Positions 24,972 to 39,100 of a stretch of 64,000 nt of DNA are shown in pieces (the first letter of the stretch is position 1; each line of letters starts with the position of its first letter). The stretch is from Alisma plantago-aquatica. Lineage: Eukaryota > Streptophyta > Magnoliopsida > Alismatales > Alismataceae. The DNA is taken from positions 504,947,303 through 505,011,302 of the forward strand of contig OY856409.1 of NCBI GenBank assembly GCA_963693085.1, written 5' to 3'. The notes beneath the pieces are model-generated. The model did no database searches, was not told the origin of the DNA, and was given only the letters and a program-made list of their open reading frames with translations. A program made the position numbers and the translations under genes.

Positions 24972-26163
24972 GGGAGTGCAGATTGTGCAGAATCAGTCAA
25001 TTGCGATTTCAATCAATCTAATATTCTAATCAATCTGTCCAACACCTTGAACACTATGATTTTGAGCTATCAATCAATTGAGTGTTTAGTTGAACTACTA
25101 AACTCCTTTAGTAATCAATCTAAACATTGTTTGTGGACAAAACTCCTCTTCTAGGTAAAATCCTATGTGTGTGACCCTGCATGTCCATTTCACGTTGGCA
25201 GTGAAAGTCCATAACACTTATGACTTTACAAGCAAAGAGTGGTGCCTAGTCACACATCAGTGCTACCCAAGTGAAAGTAGAAAGTTGGAGAACAACTTTC
25301 AATCCTACAATCTGTGAATGGTGTTATAGTGAATGTATAATTCCTTTGTCACTGATATCCCGAATGAACTCGAGGCATGGAACAATCATCCTGTCAATGT
25401 TCATTCACTTTCTTGATCTCAAAGTAGATTAGAAGAGATATGTATGACATCAATATCACATACTGATTCACACATGTGTGCGCACACCTATTTCAATTCT
25501 ACTCATCAAGTGGCCTCGGATATAAAACTCCCTCAGGAGGGACAAATCCCATATCTATCACTCACCCCTCAAAAGCCCCATGTGTCAAAGCCACCCAATC
25601 ATCACCTTTATAACAACCCATGTTTCAGGACTACGTTTGATGATGTCAAAGTGTGCCCAATGACATGTGTTGAGTGTAGTGATTTCAGGTCAAAGAATCA
25701 CATTCACCACCATCACTGTGAGTAATGACTTTGACTACCATGTCATGGTTCCATGTGTCAAACTCACGGTGGGTCTGTCCGGTACACTTGTTCTCTAAAA
25801 AGTACCTATGTGTTTGGTTTGATATCTCTATATCATGACTAATGAGAATCTGTCATCAACCAACACCACAATCTAGCCTTGTGTGTCATTGTTGTCTATC
25901 TACCTTCCACAATGACATCTGACTAGGGACATAGCAAGAATGTACAAACTCTTAGAATCTGTATGATATCATCGTTCAGGTCCTCAACCTGAAAGCATAT
26001 GTCATTGAGTACTGTCATTCTCTAGACATTCAATCTATTCTATCACTATCTCATATGACTGAACCAAAAAGAATTGGAAGCTTGCCTTTGATGTTTATCA
26101 AATCAATCTTAATGTATCCCGCCAATCATCCCATGATTGGCTCTCAGGGCATACATACCAACA

Positions 26164-27274
26164 ATACCTGGTTTGCTTTCTTTTCATAGAGATCATGTAT
26201 AGTACAATAAGAGATAATATATATGCTTATGTTGTAGTTATGCTCATGTTGTAAACATGCTTATGTTGTCAAATATACTGACACTGATGGTTTAAATGAT
26301 GCTTCTAGCTATGTTTAATATTTCTCGCCATGCCTATGTAATTATGAATGCTTAAACTGCTAATCATGTCTATGCAGTTAATTGTGCTATGATGTTAGTT
26401 CTACTTATGATATAGATTTATTCACTTGATTTGAGATGCCAATATTGATAGCCATGTTATGTTACTAGACATATTCATGATGTTAAGGATGTGTATGCTA
26501 CTAGATTGCTTGTATTGTTAGCAATGAATATGATGATAGTCAAATTAATGATAATGATTGTTATTAGATGCAATTTGATGATATTTGAGTAGATATCTAT
26601 CCAAAGAAATGGATTTATTTGTTATCTATATATGCATTGATGATCATACTTCTTGCTAAGAAGATTTGCTTAATCTATTTAGTATACTTGAACTATTCAA
26701 TATGTTCAATTGATTATTAAATACTCTAACTACTTAGTTATCTACTATTTAAAATGTTGTAATCAATAAGCGTTGTTGGAGGTTATATCTCTTGTTGGGA
26801 CATGGGTCTCACCCTTATGGTTCGCCACATCTTTTTAGGTAATCAGAAGTGACAAAAATAAAACATGTGGCAGCAAAGAGGATCTATAGTAGTGAATCTG
26901 TGAGAAAGTTGATTAGATTTATAGTGTGTCCTAGAGCCATCCCTATACTCTCAGGTCCGAGCAGGAAAAGTTCGGATATGGTGTTTCAAACGAATCAGAC
27001 TTTTGTTAGCATATTAATGCTTGTTTGTGTGGCATATTTGAATATTATTCTCATGTGTATATATGTTGTGGCTAAGGCGATAGAACAATTTGTATAAAAT
27101 TCTTGGTATAGTATGGATAAAAGAAAGATGTTGGGCTCTTATGCAAATGTTTCTGAGCAGGTGCTGACGTTGAAATCGGTTTTGATTTACCCATATTTTT
27201 GGGTATGTGATTAATTAGTGATCGATTGTGTTTTATGTTTTGAGTAATCTCGTTTAGTGTAATGGGTTCTCACA
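26164..27274 (+). repeat. LTR A of the LARD array, 3' segment
   Basis: Continues LTR A after the copia insertion and ends TTCTCACA at 27274, the inverted complement of the TGTGAGA start. The same sequence is present uninterrupted in LTR B to 45867. Small ORFs here are LTR sequence. Confidence 0.85.
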
Positions 27275-27276
27275 AG

Positions 27277-27288
27277 TTGGTATAAGAG
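27277..27288 (+). other. Decayed primer-binding site, LARD unit A
   Basis: TTGGTATAAGAG, a two-mutation form of TTGGTATCAGAGC, lies 2 nt after the LTR end. The copy in unit B is TTGGTAGCAGATC at 45870-45882. Both derive from the initiator-Met type. Confidence 0.7.
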
Positions 27289-29628
27289 ATTTAGGTTTTC
27301 TAAGTCTACATGGACACTAGGAATTAGGATGGGGATGATGTCTAAGTTAGGAAGATGACACAAACATGGTGCATACTGCCTAATCTCAATACTTGGGTGC
27401 CCTGGCTAGGTATTCAATTATTGAAGAAAAGGTAAGTATGGAACTTTTAGATTGTTACCATTTTGATTATTCTGATCAAGTAGTCATTTAAAAACAATCT
27501 AAAGAGCATAATGAAGAAGAAATCATGGTGTAGATAACTCAATATTACCTCAAGAGAAAATGAGGATTACATCATTATCTATTAAAACTTGAATTGTTGG
27601 TAAATATAAGAGAAAGATATAACACCATGAAATCTAAATCAGAATACAAATAAGCAAAAGAGGAGTTCTTGAAGATGAAATTCAATAAGATAATAAAGTA
27701 AAAGACATATAAGTCTGTTCTTATAAAGTGATTCAAGATATGAAATTCACATAAGATGGAGAGAACTCCTATAATAAGTAAAAATGAGAAGGTAAATGAG
27801 AACAATGACAAAGGAATAAGGTCGAACTTGAGTTAATCTCAGACCAACCTATGTGTGTAAGAAAGTGTTAATGTAAAATTAGTATGGCATTTTTAAGAAA
27901 TTAAGGGAGATAATCCCTATTTAATGAAGAAAATGAAGAATATGATGATTTACCTATTGATAAGTGGTTGAAAAACATAATAAACTAAGAGAACATACCC
28001 TATTGGGATAAATAGTCATCAAGGAAGGAGTAATGAGATATGTTAAATATTATGATTCCTATGCTAATGGCAAGGAACCCAAAATGAAAAAGGTAAAATG
28101 ATGCATAAGAATTTGCAACCTGAATAATGAAAATAGAATTGGTTACCTTTTTGCTAGTGACCCTTGAAAAATGCTTCTATGATGTGGGAAGTGTATTCCC
28201 TTTGTGTCTTTCCTTTCCAGGGCACATCTTTCAAGTGGATCATTGTCACTTGGTATATGTTGATTTATTGTAAACATAAGGTCGGTTGGCTTATTATCGC
28301 ATAAGGTTGTTTGGACTATGGTTCCAAGATCATAAATTTTGTGATGAGTTTTCTTTTGAGCCTTCCAATAATTAGGAAGACTCCTCTTATATGTCTTGAG
28401 ATTTGTTATGTTGGTAAAAGTAGATGAGATAAGGATGTGAGTTCCTTATAGTGCATGAGGTGGATACCAAGGTAATGGATCCTAGTATCCAAGATGTGTC
28501 AACAGTATGGGAAGTATGTGAAGGTTGAAGATGTTTATTAAATGAACACTCCATGTATTCCACTCCTTTAAAAAGAGAGAGAGAGAGAGTTGATGATGAC
28601 CCTCTAAATGTTGTTTGGAAGGAAAAACAAAATTTATTCTGTAATGTTGTGTATGGTATAGTGATAGTAGAGCAAGACCATTATCAAGCATAGATGGTTT
28701 GTTGATTAGTAGGCATGTGCTACCGTGTTCCTTTAAGATAAACCTAGGATCAAATATCAATGCATAAGAGTTAGATCTAACTAATCTACAAATAGAATTC
28801 ATAAATAGGTGAACCAGAGTGTTCAGGTCATGTATTACAAGTTTTAGCAAGCTTTGAATGATGAAATCTCAACATATTTTATAGATTGTCATTAACATAA
28901 CATCTTTGCTAAACATTAAGAATGTTGAAGCAACTATACTTATGTGTGACAAGTTCAACAAGAGTGATTTGGGGGTTAAATAGTGTACCCTCTTAGATTT
29001 ATGGTACATATGCTAATTGGGTTGTGTGAATCTTGCTAAGATGAAGACAATGTCGTTGCTCCACCGTTAACAAGGTCAATCAGGAAGTTATATTTGTTAA
29101 CAATTACATACAAGTGTATGATTCTTCAACAAAATAGATGATCAGTCCACCATTTAGATGATTAGAGAATCTGGTAAAAATGTATTCCTCATAGTTCTTG
29201 AAAATTAGGGGATGACTGTGTGGTTGATTGAGTTGTTAATTACAAAAACCACTAAAGGAGCATAGAGATGAAACCTTGTAAAGTTACATATGATAAGAGA
29301 TACATAATGTTATATGTTTAATAAGAGCCAGTGAGTACGAATTTTGAGTAATGTGTTGATACAATAGATATATTTTCAAGATGATAGATAGAATTTAAAG
29401 TTGAAAGTTACTATTATATTTGTGCAGGTGGCACAACAAGTTTCTATGTTCCATATTTGCAAATGTCTTCTTATGTGGGGGGGTGTGCTGACCCAAGATA
29501 AGGTATGTATGAATTTAAAGAGAAGAACATGACCTCTATAAGAGAGATGTAACATTACCATAATATGGAAGTAACCATGTGTAATATTGAGGATGAATTG
29601 CATGAGAAGTGTATATCTATGTGTACCT

Positions 29629-29667
29629 TGGATTTCGGGGGTGAAATTCCTATTAGGGGTTTATGGT
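29629..29667 (+). other. Pre-LTR block and polypurine tract, LARD unit A
   Basis: GATTTCGGGGGTGAAATTCC followed by TAGGGGTTTATGGT directly before TGTGAGA. Chromovirus (Tekay/Del-type) elements carry a closely similar 'AATTTCGAGGACGAAATTC...AAGGGGGG' block here. It links the LARD to gypsy and marks the following LTR as a 3' LTR. Confidence 0.75.
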
Positions 29668-32566
29668 TGTGAGACCCCTAACCTTGCTTAAAGTGTTGAA
29701 CAAGCTTAATTATCATACTTCAATTCTTATAATGATAATATAACCTTGTGATTTTCTTTGAAATCATAAGACAAGCTTAAGTTTCAAATTTGGTCCAATT
29801 TGGACATTGTTTGAGCAAGTTATGCAATTATATGCACATTTGGGACTTTTCTACAATTTATTTGAGAGGTTTTATTTTCAATTTATCACTTACATTATGT
29901 TCTTTGGATATTCTCTCATCATTCTTGAGGTTGTTGAGCCATGGGGCACCTATTTAAGCCTTGGTTTCCTCAAGGGTATTTTAGGTTTTACCCCTTCATG
30001 GATGAGCTACCTTTATTAACTATCAACTAATGAATTATTTGTTTTGCTTGAAAATTCAAGAACTGAGGGATAATCATGTCTCTATGGATGGTGGGAGATC
30101 TTCTTGTGTGTGTTCTTCTATAATCTTAATAGTTTAAGGCCATGGACTCTTGGAAAGAAACTAGAACTTCAACTTTTTCTTTTTTCTTTTTTCTTTATCT
30201 TAAAGTTTCATATACTTATCCCTAAGCACTAGAATGAGCCATTTTCTCTCCACCACTTCCCTCCTTCTAGGAACCTCATTATCCCTCTGTGCTGCTACAA
30301 ATTTCCTGTCCAAGGAATAAGAAAGAGGGGATCTTCTTGGAAAAAGAATCTAGGGTTGCAATTGACTTCCTTTTAGGGTTTGAAAAGCTTCCTTCTAGTG
30401 ATCTTGACCTAAATGAGTAAGAATCCCCTTCTTTCCTCCATTTATTTCTTTTTTATCCTTCCTCCTACCTTTCTTTAGGTCGTAACCTTGTTGTTTCATG
30501 GTATAAATTGCTCTAAATCTCTAAAACCCTACCTTTCTTGCTCCTTATGCTTAGGGTTTGCTCATATGATGAAGAAAGGTGCTAGATGGATGAGTTCACA
30601 GCTCATGCTTGGATTTCCTATCCTACCTACTTGTGTTTTCTTCTATTTGGGACTTTATCTTCTAATTAGAGGTAAGTTTATAACTTTCTCCACATTTATT
30701 GCTTACCATAAGCTTTCTAGCTCATGTTCTTGCTTTTAAATGATGATCCATGCACTAAAAAGATATGCTTGACTTGGATTTCAATTTTTATAATGTTCCC
30801 TATTTTGAATTCAGTTCTAGATGAACCTGTGATCATGTTTACTCTATTCCTAAGGTATAATATGACTTGGATCAGGTTGGTTTGACAACCTATGGTGCTA
30901 AGCACCTATCAACCAATGGTCAATTTTATGGTTTAAAGTTGATTTCTTCTATAAACACATGACTCGATGGTGGTACCATTGCAACAACCAATGGTGTTGT
31001 CTTCATGACACTGATGGTGGTTACCAAGGGTGTCAACTTACGTTCACCCCTTAGGTCAGGTTTTGGCCTAATTAGAAGCCTAGTGATTAACAACTAGGCA
31101 CCCTAATGATGCTATCAATCAATGGTGATATTAGCTTGATATTTGATGTTGATTAATGAATATAGTGTTGATCTGACAACCTATGGTTACTTAATGGTCA
31201 CTAAATATGGTAGATCAGGTCTCCAAAATCTATGGTGAGTTAATCATATAGTTTTAGCATCAATTACGCCTTAGACCAGTGGTTTCTTGGGTCACTTGAT
31301 GCAATGGTCGAACCTTTACTGTAATTGGTGGTTTTAACATATGAACTTGACCCAATGGTCAAGATCTAATGTTTATTCATCCAGTAAAGTGGAATGATGG
31401 ATAATGTAATATGTTGGTCCTAATAATGTGATTTATATGGTTTCCTTTATATGATCAACTTAAGGAATTTACTTGTTGACAATCGATGGCTTTTTTTAAA
31501 AGAACAGTCGATTGTGGGTTTTACCCTACTCTCAATGGAACTTTTTGTGTGGTTAATAAGGGATGTCTAGGGTTAGATGGTGACTCTTTCTATATCACAA
31601 ATCAAGTACTTCATATATGGTTTATCCAAGGTGCTTACTTATGTAAACAACCAATGGTCTTACCATTTAAACATACAATGGTTCTGGGTGACATTGTGGT
31701 ATGGTGATATGGGTTGAATGATGATGGAACAAATGGAGGGTTACCCTTAATAAGGTAGTATTATCTATTCACTCATATGAATAGAAAGGATGATAACCAC
31801 ATTGTGTTGATATGTAACCCTAATGATGTATAGCTTGTTATACCAAGCTTTAATATAAACAAATGATGGTAATTGGGTATGAATAGTCCTTGAATGACTA
31901 ATACAATCATGGAGTACTCTCTTATTGTTGTTGAAACCCTAGTATGCTATAACCCGATGGTTACACCTTGATTTATGTGTGGGTTCATACTTGAGAATAG
32001 TATGGAATGTGATGGTGATGCTTCACCTTATGCATCCATGATCCAATGGGGATTGTGTGAGTTAGGGTTTGGGTAATAGTGTTGATTAGTAACATTAATA
32101 TAATTTATCTTGTTGAACCTAACTCTAATACAAATAGATAAAGATGAGTATTCATGTTTAACCTTCTTATATGATGACATGATGGTGAAATAACCTCCTT
32201 AACATGATCATAATATTAATGTGTTAATGGGTGGTTATCATAGTCACATGGTTGATACTTTATTATACTAAACATGTGCATTACGAATATGATGAGGGTT
32301 AATCATATCTAAATTACTTATTTGTTAATGTGATAAAGGAAGGTTCTTAATGTTAATATAACCCTTCTATGTTTGTTTATGAATATCTCCCTACTTATTA
32401 ATGGAATATTGTGTTGATGTGGTCTATTATATGTAAGTGATGTTGTTGATCCTTGCTATAAGGCATGGAAAGATAATGATTCTCTTGTAGGGAATAGTAT
32501 GATGGTATTAATGACCTTTGGGCATGGTTGATCCCTAATGAGGTGTAATCCTCTTGTGTTGATAAG
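29668..32566 (+). repeat. LTR B of the LARD array, 5' segment
   Basis: Starts TGTGAGACCCCTAACC. It is collinear with LTR A and interrupted at 32567 by element 2, with target duplication ATAAG at 32562-32566. The TATA candidate TATAAAT is at 30502-30508. The small ORFs here are LTR sequence, not genes. Confidence 0.85.
30502..30508 (+). promoter_or_regulatory. TATA box candidate, LTR B
   Basis: TATAAAT in the same context as 14222-14228 of LTR A. Confidence 0.5.
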
Positions 32567-35500
32567 TTTAATGACCCTGCCACCCAGTGACCCCCAATTA
32601 AGGGAGAATAAGAGATCAGAGTTGTTATCCCAATTAACATGATCAAAGGTTCAACAAATAATTAGTAAAAATTATAAAATTCTACCAAACTATACTGAAA
32701 GCTGGTGTAAAATAAAACTTTGCATACCTTTTAAAAACTTTGGATATCTACTTCTATCCACAGCTTGAATCTATTCTATCTAATCCTCCTCATACTTTAT
32801 TTCTTATTTTCACAATGTGTCACTTTACAGTTTGTTCTTTTCAGGGTTGTACCTAAAACATCGACAAACAAAATGTCGGTCAACATATAGGAATATGCCG
32901 ATATGTGGGGACAACCAAAATTTCACAAATATGGCTAACAATCTAAATATCACAATCAAGTTAATTAACAAGCCAAATGACACTTTCAGTATGACATTCT
33001 CCACCATTTTTTCCCTAACCCTGGCATACCCACCTTAGGGTTTGTCTTTTGCTAATGACTGAAGGCTACCTTCTCAATCGCGAGCTCGGTGCCTGGGGTC
33101 ACCTCTCATACTGCCCATTAGTCATTCTATAAAGACCACCTTCTCAATCCCGAGCTTGGTGTCTGGGGTCACCACTCATGGTGCCCATGGGTCTTCCCTC
33201 CTGGGCTTGACCTTCTGGCATCATCCATTAGGGTGGCATGTAGGTGTGAGAATACACACTCTTATTATTATTGTGATAATCATAGTGACTTTATGATTTG
33301 CAAGTATGAACATCCAAACTGATAGATTGCATTCAATGTGATGAATCATCTGAAAAACCTTTGGGAAACTAATGTGATTAACCATAATTAACCACATCCC
33401 TATCAGGCTGATTTGAGACAGAATTAATCCAATCAATGCAAGAAATCCAATAGGCAAGTAAGCACACAAAGAGATCCTAAAATATGCATATAATTTCCTA
33501 TTATTGATCATGCCATCAAGATCTATAAATGCTTCCTAGGGTTTCTAGTCCACTTTTAGGGTTTCCATTGCAATTAGGGTTTCATTTCATTTATACTATT
33601 TTAAACCCTAATTTTATGCAATTACTCACAAACCCTAATTATCTCATCTATTCCTCATGAATGATATTAAGGCTACCTTTTAACAACATATAACCTTAAT
33701 TTTGGATTAAAGGCACAATTAAACATCAATTAAGTCCCTCTTTTACATTAAAACTACCATTTTATGCTTTAAATTCATGACAAGATCAGTAGGCCTAATT
33801 ATCATCTTTCGTTCCTTCCATATTAACAACTCATAGTTCATTATGATCTAATTCACATATGAACTCTATTTATCATTAATTCCACCTTTATCCATTAGAA
33901 AACCCTAATTACCGTATTAAGGGTATTTATCAACAATTAGGAACCTTTGTACTCAAAATAGCTTAGAATCATCATATCTCAGCTTTATTCATGAATTTGA
34001 ATAATTAAAGCCAATAAGAGTCACAATTACTAACATTAGAGTTTCAAGGCCCATCAAAGCTCATTTATATACATGGAACCCTAAATTAATCAACTTTGCA
34101 TGTAAAACAGATTGAAGTTTGGAAACAGGTTATTACTTCACCAATTAACCTATTAAACCTTAAAGATTCATCCTTTATACTCAAATAGGGTTTCTAAGTG
34201 CTTAATCATTCTTACTTGAGGTAAAAACCCTAAATCATGCAAGAAACATCTAGATGAGGTTCCAGTTCGTCATTAACTATTCAATAGGTTGCAATTACTC
34301 AATTTCATCAACTAAGCAACATGAACTTAACCAATATGCTCAATTAGGGTTTCTTAATCTAATACATAAGAACTTTTCATTAGATTAGCACACTTTTGCA
34401 AATAGGGACAGATTTAGGTTCTCAAACCAATTTTATTGTGTTCCTCATTTTTTTTCTAAGGAACTTTCATGTATACCTTTTTCTAATCAGAGCTTCCTAG
34501 CCAAAGTTATGATTTTTGTAAAGAAAATCACTTTTCTGAATTATCTGTTATTTTTTAGAAAATCATAGGCCGCTTGATCCGTGGTCCACTGGACTACGCA
34601 GATCCAATGACCTAGGATCCACATGCCTAAACTTAGATCTGAAGTATGTGAAGGACCAAAATGTCCTTACCTCTTTCACATGTGCTCAAGGGCAGGGATG
34701 ACTTTTCCTCACTAGTCATCTTCAACCTCTCACTTCTCTTGTCATGTGAACCGACTGTCAACTGGGATGTTGACTTTGAGCTCCAAAGTGTCTGTGTGTG
34801 AACCTAGGCCACTGAACGCTCCGTATTTTCACCACGAACGCGAAGGACCCCTTTAATTGCTCGTTTGTTGTCTCCTATCATCGGGACGTCTCTGGCCATC
34901 TCCGGAATTATCTGCTTCTTGATAGGGCCTTAGGTCAAGCCAATTCCTTGAATTGGCAGCATCATGACAACCATCTCCATGCCGCGATTATGGGAGGGTA
35001 AACTATTGGTTTTCTCACATCGTTGTGCGCACTACCCTATATATAGGGTGGCCATTGAGTCCTCAGTGAATTGGGGACTCCCCCGTTTCACGATGAAACC
35101 CCACCAACCTTAGGGTGGTTGGGTTCGGAACAAGCTCCTGAAGGAGATGGACTCCTTCACATCTTCGCAGATGGCTTCCAACCTAAGGAAAATTCGATCG
35201 AAAAATCATAGTCTGGTCTCTAATATTCTAGATCCTGGTATGATCGGGATTTGTCCCAGGTCGTGGATCATGGATCCAACGATCACATATGAGTACCCAA
35301 AATAAAAAATTAGGATTTAATCCCAGATAAATCGTGACACATGATCATTATGCCATTAATGTCCACACTTTAGGATATTTTGTAAATTACATAACTTAGA
35401 AACTGTGCATTGTTTTTCAACCAAATTTTAGGGGAATCTTTATATTTGGATTATCTTCCTTTATTCCAATTTTGAGCCTTAAATTGAAAGGAAAGATATG

Positions 35501-36038
35501 GTTTCTTCACATGCAAGTAAATGTTTAATAAAAGTCATTTAGGCACAATTTCTTTCTCATAATACTTTATTTTCTTAACTGTGATTCCTTTTTCTAATAG
35601 AAACCATGTGAACATGAAATATTTTCCAAGATGGATCCATTATCCATATTTTCACATATTTCTTGTAATATTATCATTATCTCACATTTCTTCTACATAA
35701 AGCAACATTTAATTAATCCTTTCTCTTTCTTGTTGCATTATCTTTGCAATTTGCACTCCTTGGAACCCAAGGAACCCAAGAGGTTCGAAATCCCCCTTTG
35801 CCTTCTAGAGGCTTCTACCTCACTTTTTTCTCTATTTATTAATTATTCATTATTAATTGAATTTCCTTTTCCTTATTATTGGGCCCAATAGCCAATAAAG
35901 CCCACAAAACAACTGACAAGGCTATTGTAAACGAAATCCTTTTATTCAAAAAAAAAATATATCATTATTTGTTCAAATATCTTTAATAGGAGAAATTAAA
36001 TTTCTCACCAAAAGAACCCAAAATTTGGGGTTGTAACA
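32567..36038 (-). repeat. 3' LTR of chromovirus element 2
   Basis: Left edge TTTAATGACC (TG mutated to TT; the partner reads TGTAATGACC) and right edge GTTGTAACA. Contains repeated 'CACCTTCTCAATC(C/G)CGAGCT(T/C)GGTG(C/T)CTGGGGTCACC' phrases near 33065-33180 and a TATA-like CTATATATAG at 35037-35046. Homologous to the LTRs at 40488-43960 and 58783-61996. Confidence 0.88.
35037..35046 (-). promoter_or_regulatory. TATA box candidate, 3' LTR of element 2
   Basis: CTATATATAG within ACCCTATATATAGGGTGG, a palindromic setting repeated at 42962-42971 in the other LTR. Confidence 0.5.
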
Positions 36039-36085
36039 TCCTTCCCCTCTTATAGGAATTTTGCCCCCAAAATTCCACCAGGCAC
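36039..36085 (-). other. Polypurine block, element 2
   Basis: The minus strand reads GGAATTTTGGGGGCAAAATTCC then TATAAGAGGGGAAGGA immediately before TGTTACAACC. This is the conserved chromovirus pre-3'-LTR motif with the plus-strand primer. Confidence 0.8.
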
Positions 36086-36122
36086 ACAAACAAACAAGAT
36101 AAGCCTTTCTTATGTCCATCAT

Positions 36123-39100
36123 GGCTCCCATGTGGCCTCACCCTTTCCATGGTTCTTCCCAAGAACCTTCATCATCTCGTATTCTTTCATATGAGGTCTC
36201 TCTCACCTTGGTATATCATACCCTCATAGGTGACTCAGGACATTTTAGCCTTTCATAAAGATGAATAGGTTTAGGGCTCAGCACATGGCTTGGGTACCTC
36301 ACATAGTGCTCTAGATCGGACTCATGGAATACATTATACATCATGTTATCCAGAGGGGTAAGGCTAAACATAACCATCTCCACTAATCCATCTCAAATGG
36401 ACCCATGCAGTCGGGACTCAACTCTCTTAGCTATAACTTAGAGGGGTCAGATTTCACATCACATGCTCTCCCACAGTGAACTTCATGCGGTCTGCTTTGC
36501 ATCAACTCACGACTCATGTCGCCCCTGGGCTCTCTTTCAACCATTGCACAATCAAAGTGACTTCATCTGCACACACTGTGGTCCTTTTCTGACCTTCGCA
36601 AGGTCCCTTCACCAACATCATCCTAATGAAGTGGTGACCGACACAACCTCCCTTACAGAGCTCCTTTACATCCCGATACTGGCTATGGTGGTTATCATCA
36701 CATCTTGTAGAGGACAAGAACTATCTCTATGTATCACCCTGAACAAGCACACATGCTCTTATCAGACCCTCTAGTCTGGATTATACTAACCATTAGTTAG
36801 GGGTGACTAACATCGAGTTCTTCATGTACCTACTTCTACCACATGGAAGTGAATCTTTAGGTTATACTCAAGAACTTTTGAACTCGCATCATGGTGTAGT
36901 TGAACCATCTCTTTCTCATATGTAGTTCAACCGGATCCGTCCTGTGACAGCTATCTTTCTTTCTCATGTCATCTAGGTAAGGCAATCTACCATAACCCAT
37001 ATTGCATCTTGACCTTCCATGGTCTAGGGGACACTTACCACAACAACCATAGTGATGAACTCCCATTTCCTCTCTGGGACTCTTTATCCTCTATACCAAC
37101 TCATTGGGTTATTGGTGTTCATCCTTCAACTCCTGGCTTGCATGGCGACAAGTCACGTGCAACTTCATCTTTAGCATCCAAAGTACTACTGTCACTTACT
37201 ATCTTAGTAGTACCACAGTGTATGATGATCTTAAAATCATGTTCTCCTATATGTCATGATTCCTCAAGATTGATTCCTCGGAAACCCTAAATCACTCTAG
37301 TTGGGTTTCATCACCTTCTTTTCCAAATAAGTGCATCTGAGGTTCTACAACCATCCTTTTATTGCATTAAGGCTTAGGATGGCTAACCAAACAACAACTA
37401 ACTTGATCAACAATCTCGTTACATTGGAGTGTTAGCCAAACATATCTCCTTTTTCAAACTTAGGGTTAACCTAACAACCTCTTCTAGCCTCTAGATAAAC
37501 TAGGCATCTGTATCTCAACCAGAGCATCCATTACTACCTCACATCCTTAGGTGTTAGGTAATGTTGAAGACACACACCTCCATGTATTCCACTTATCATC
37601 TCATCTCAGACTCAACAAGAAAACTTATATCTCTTCTTCTTTATTATCAAACTTAACCTTGTATGACTCGCAAATTCCACATAGCTCATGGTACAAGCAT
37701 CCTCATAAGATGACTACCTTAGTTCTCTTGATGTTTGTAAACCATCCACATATCGTTTACTCCACAAGGGTATGTTATCATCTATGTCCTCATACCTCAT
37801 AGCAATGTTCCAAATCCCATCATCTTTATCCTTGGTGTATGGCATGCATATTGTCCTATCTCTCACTCCCATAACAAGAGGAAATGAGCATTTGGCGGCC
37901 GTCCAAACACAAAGTTCTTCATGTTCCAAGAGTAGAGATGGTACATCCCACATTGCCCGTACACCTTCAAAACTAAGTTGAAAAGTGCAACTTATGTATC
38001 TACATCACCATCATCTCGATATCAAAGTTACTTCCAAGGAAAACTGGTCTCGAACCTACTTGGGTCACCACACAATCCTTGGTCATCTCTTCTAGGTCTG
38101 TAGGGTGCTGAAACTTTTGGGGTCATCCCTCTTCCCTTATGCATCCAGAGAGCACCCTCCTCATCTGCCCTTTAGGTCCCATGAGTTCATGAAGGTGATC
38201 AATCTCCTAACCCATGGCCCTCAAACAATGATAGATGTTACCTCTCGACCCTACGATCATGTGCAACTAGGGAATTAGGCAACTCCTACTTCCATCTATC
38301 TTATCCCTACCTGACCCTAGGATAGACTTAGGATTCTAACATAGTTAATGTCCAACTTAGAACCTCACCCAAGCCTTCATCATCTCTCTCTACATTTCTG
38401 GGCTAACTTTCATCCTTTAATAGGGGTCATGGCGACCTGCCTACCTTGGTCAGGACCCATACCGGTTACCTCCATGGTAACACATCCACATGAACTTAGA
38501 GATGGTCATCTATGGGTCTACAAGTTCATTCTCATACTATGTACTTTTCACTTAGCTTCCCAAGATCCCATGAGACCTCTTTAGGTTACCACAAAACCAA
38601 CAAAACTGGTATACACCCTACAAAAGGATCCCTCTCCCAGGATGGGAGGAAACTATCTCTTGATAGAAACAAAGGTCACAAATGTCCTTATGTCTGGGGT
38701 TTACATCCACCTGAGTGTGCTTAGCCCTAGCAAGCTACTAAGGCACAAGGAGACCACCTACTAAACCATGCTAGGTCATACTTGTTCTCATTCCTCAACA
38801 TTGGATCAAGATCATACCTTCCCATGTCACCAACTTAGTTGTGAGGGGTTCATCAAACATACCTTAGACTTAAGGGGTTTCCCTTTCCTCTAAACATGAG
38901 GAGTGCCATGCTCGAATCTATAGAAACTCAAATCTTGTCATAAGCATCAGGTACACCTCTTCCCCTCTTAGGCCTAGGAACTCTAGGTTCACTTTTTAGA
39001 TGTCCCACTGCATGCTCAACCTTTGAACCATGAACCAAGCACAAGGTATAAGTGTACATCCTATTAGCATTCCACTTGAACAACACTTCAGAGTGGAGTC

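Larger units (their letters stand above)
17081..26163 (-). mobile_element. Ty1/copia element 1, nested in LTR A
   Basis: Two 2247-bp LTRs (17081-19327 and 23917-26163) share TGTTGG...CCAACA ends. A minus-strand PBS lies next to the right LTR and a purine tract next to the left LTR, so the element reads right to left. LTR B of the host array lacks this insert, which gives the precise insertion point. The flanks AACCC (17076-17080) and ATACC (26164-26168) are at best an imperfect 5-bp duplication. Coding regions are heavily broken. The LTR motif arrays and overall layout suggest a Sirevirus-like or related copia lineage, but no RT phylogeny was possible. Confidence 0.85.
23917..26163 (-). repeat. 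5' LTR of copia element 1
   Basis: 2247 bp with ends TGTTGG/CCAACA. The promoter candidate CTATATATATAG is at 24471-24482 and the palindrome array is upstream of it (24580-24971 on the minus strand). Divergence from the partner LTR is mostly C/T and G/A transitions, as expected from deamination of methylated cytosine. Confidence 0.9.
27275..29667 (+). repeat. Internal domain of LARD unit A (2.4 kb, non-coding)
   Basis: Collinear with unit B internal (45868-48318); unit A lacks about 50 bp near 28770. No protease, RT, RNase H or integrase motif could be found, so the deletion of pol predates tandem formation. A minus-strand ORF of 78 codons (27575-27811) is hydrophobic and also open in unit B, but it is antisense to the element and unsupported. 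A (GA)n run lies at about 28572-28590. Confidence 0.65.

Noticed and set aside
17076..26168. Target duplication AACCC/ATACC around element 1
   Set aside because: Two of five positions differ, so it is not claimed as a duplication; the insertion point rests on comparison with LTR B instead.
36463..36774. 103-codon plus-strand ORF
   Set aside because: Antisense to the integrase C-terminal relics of element 2.
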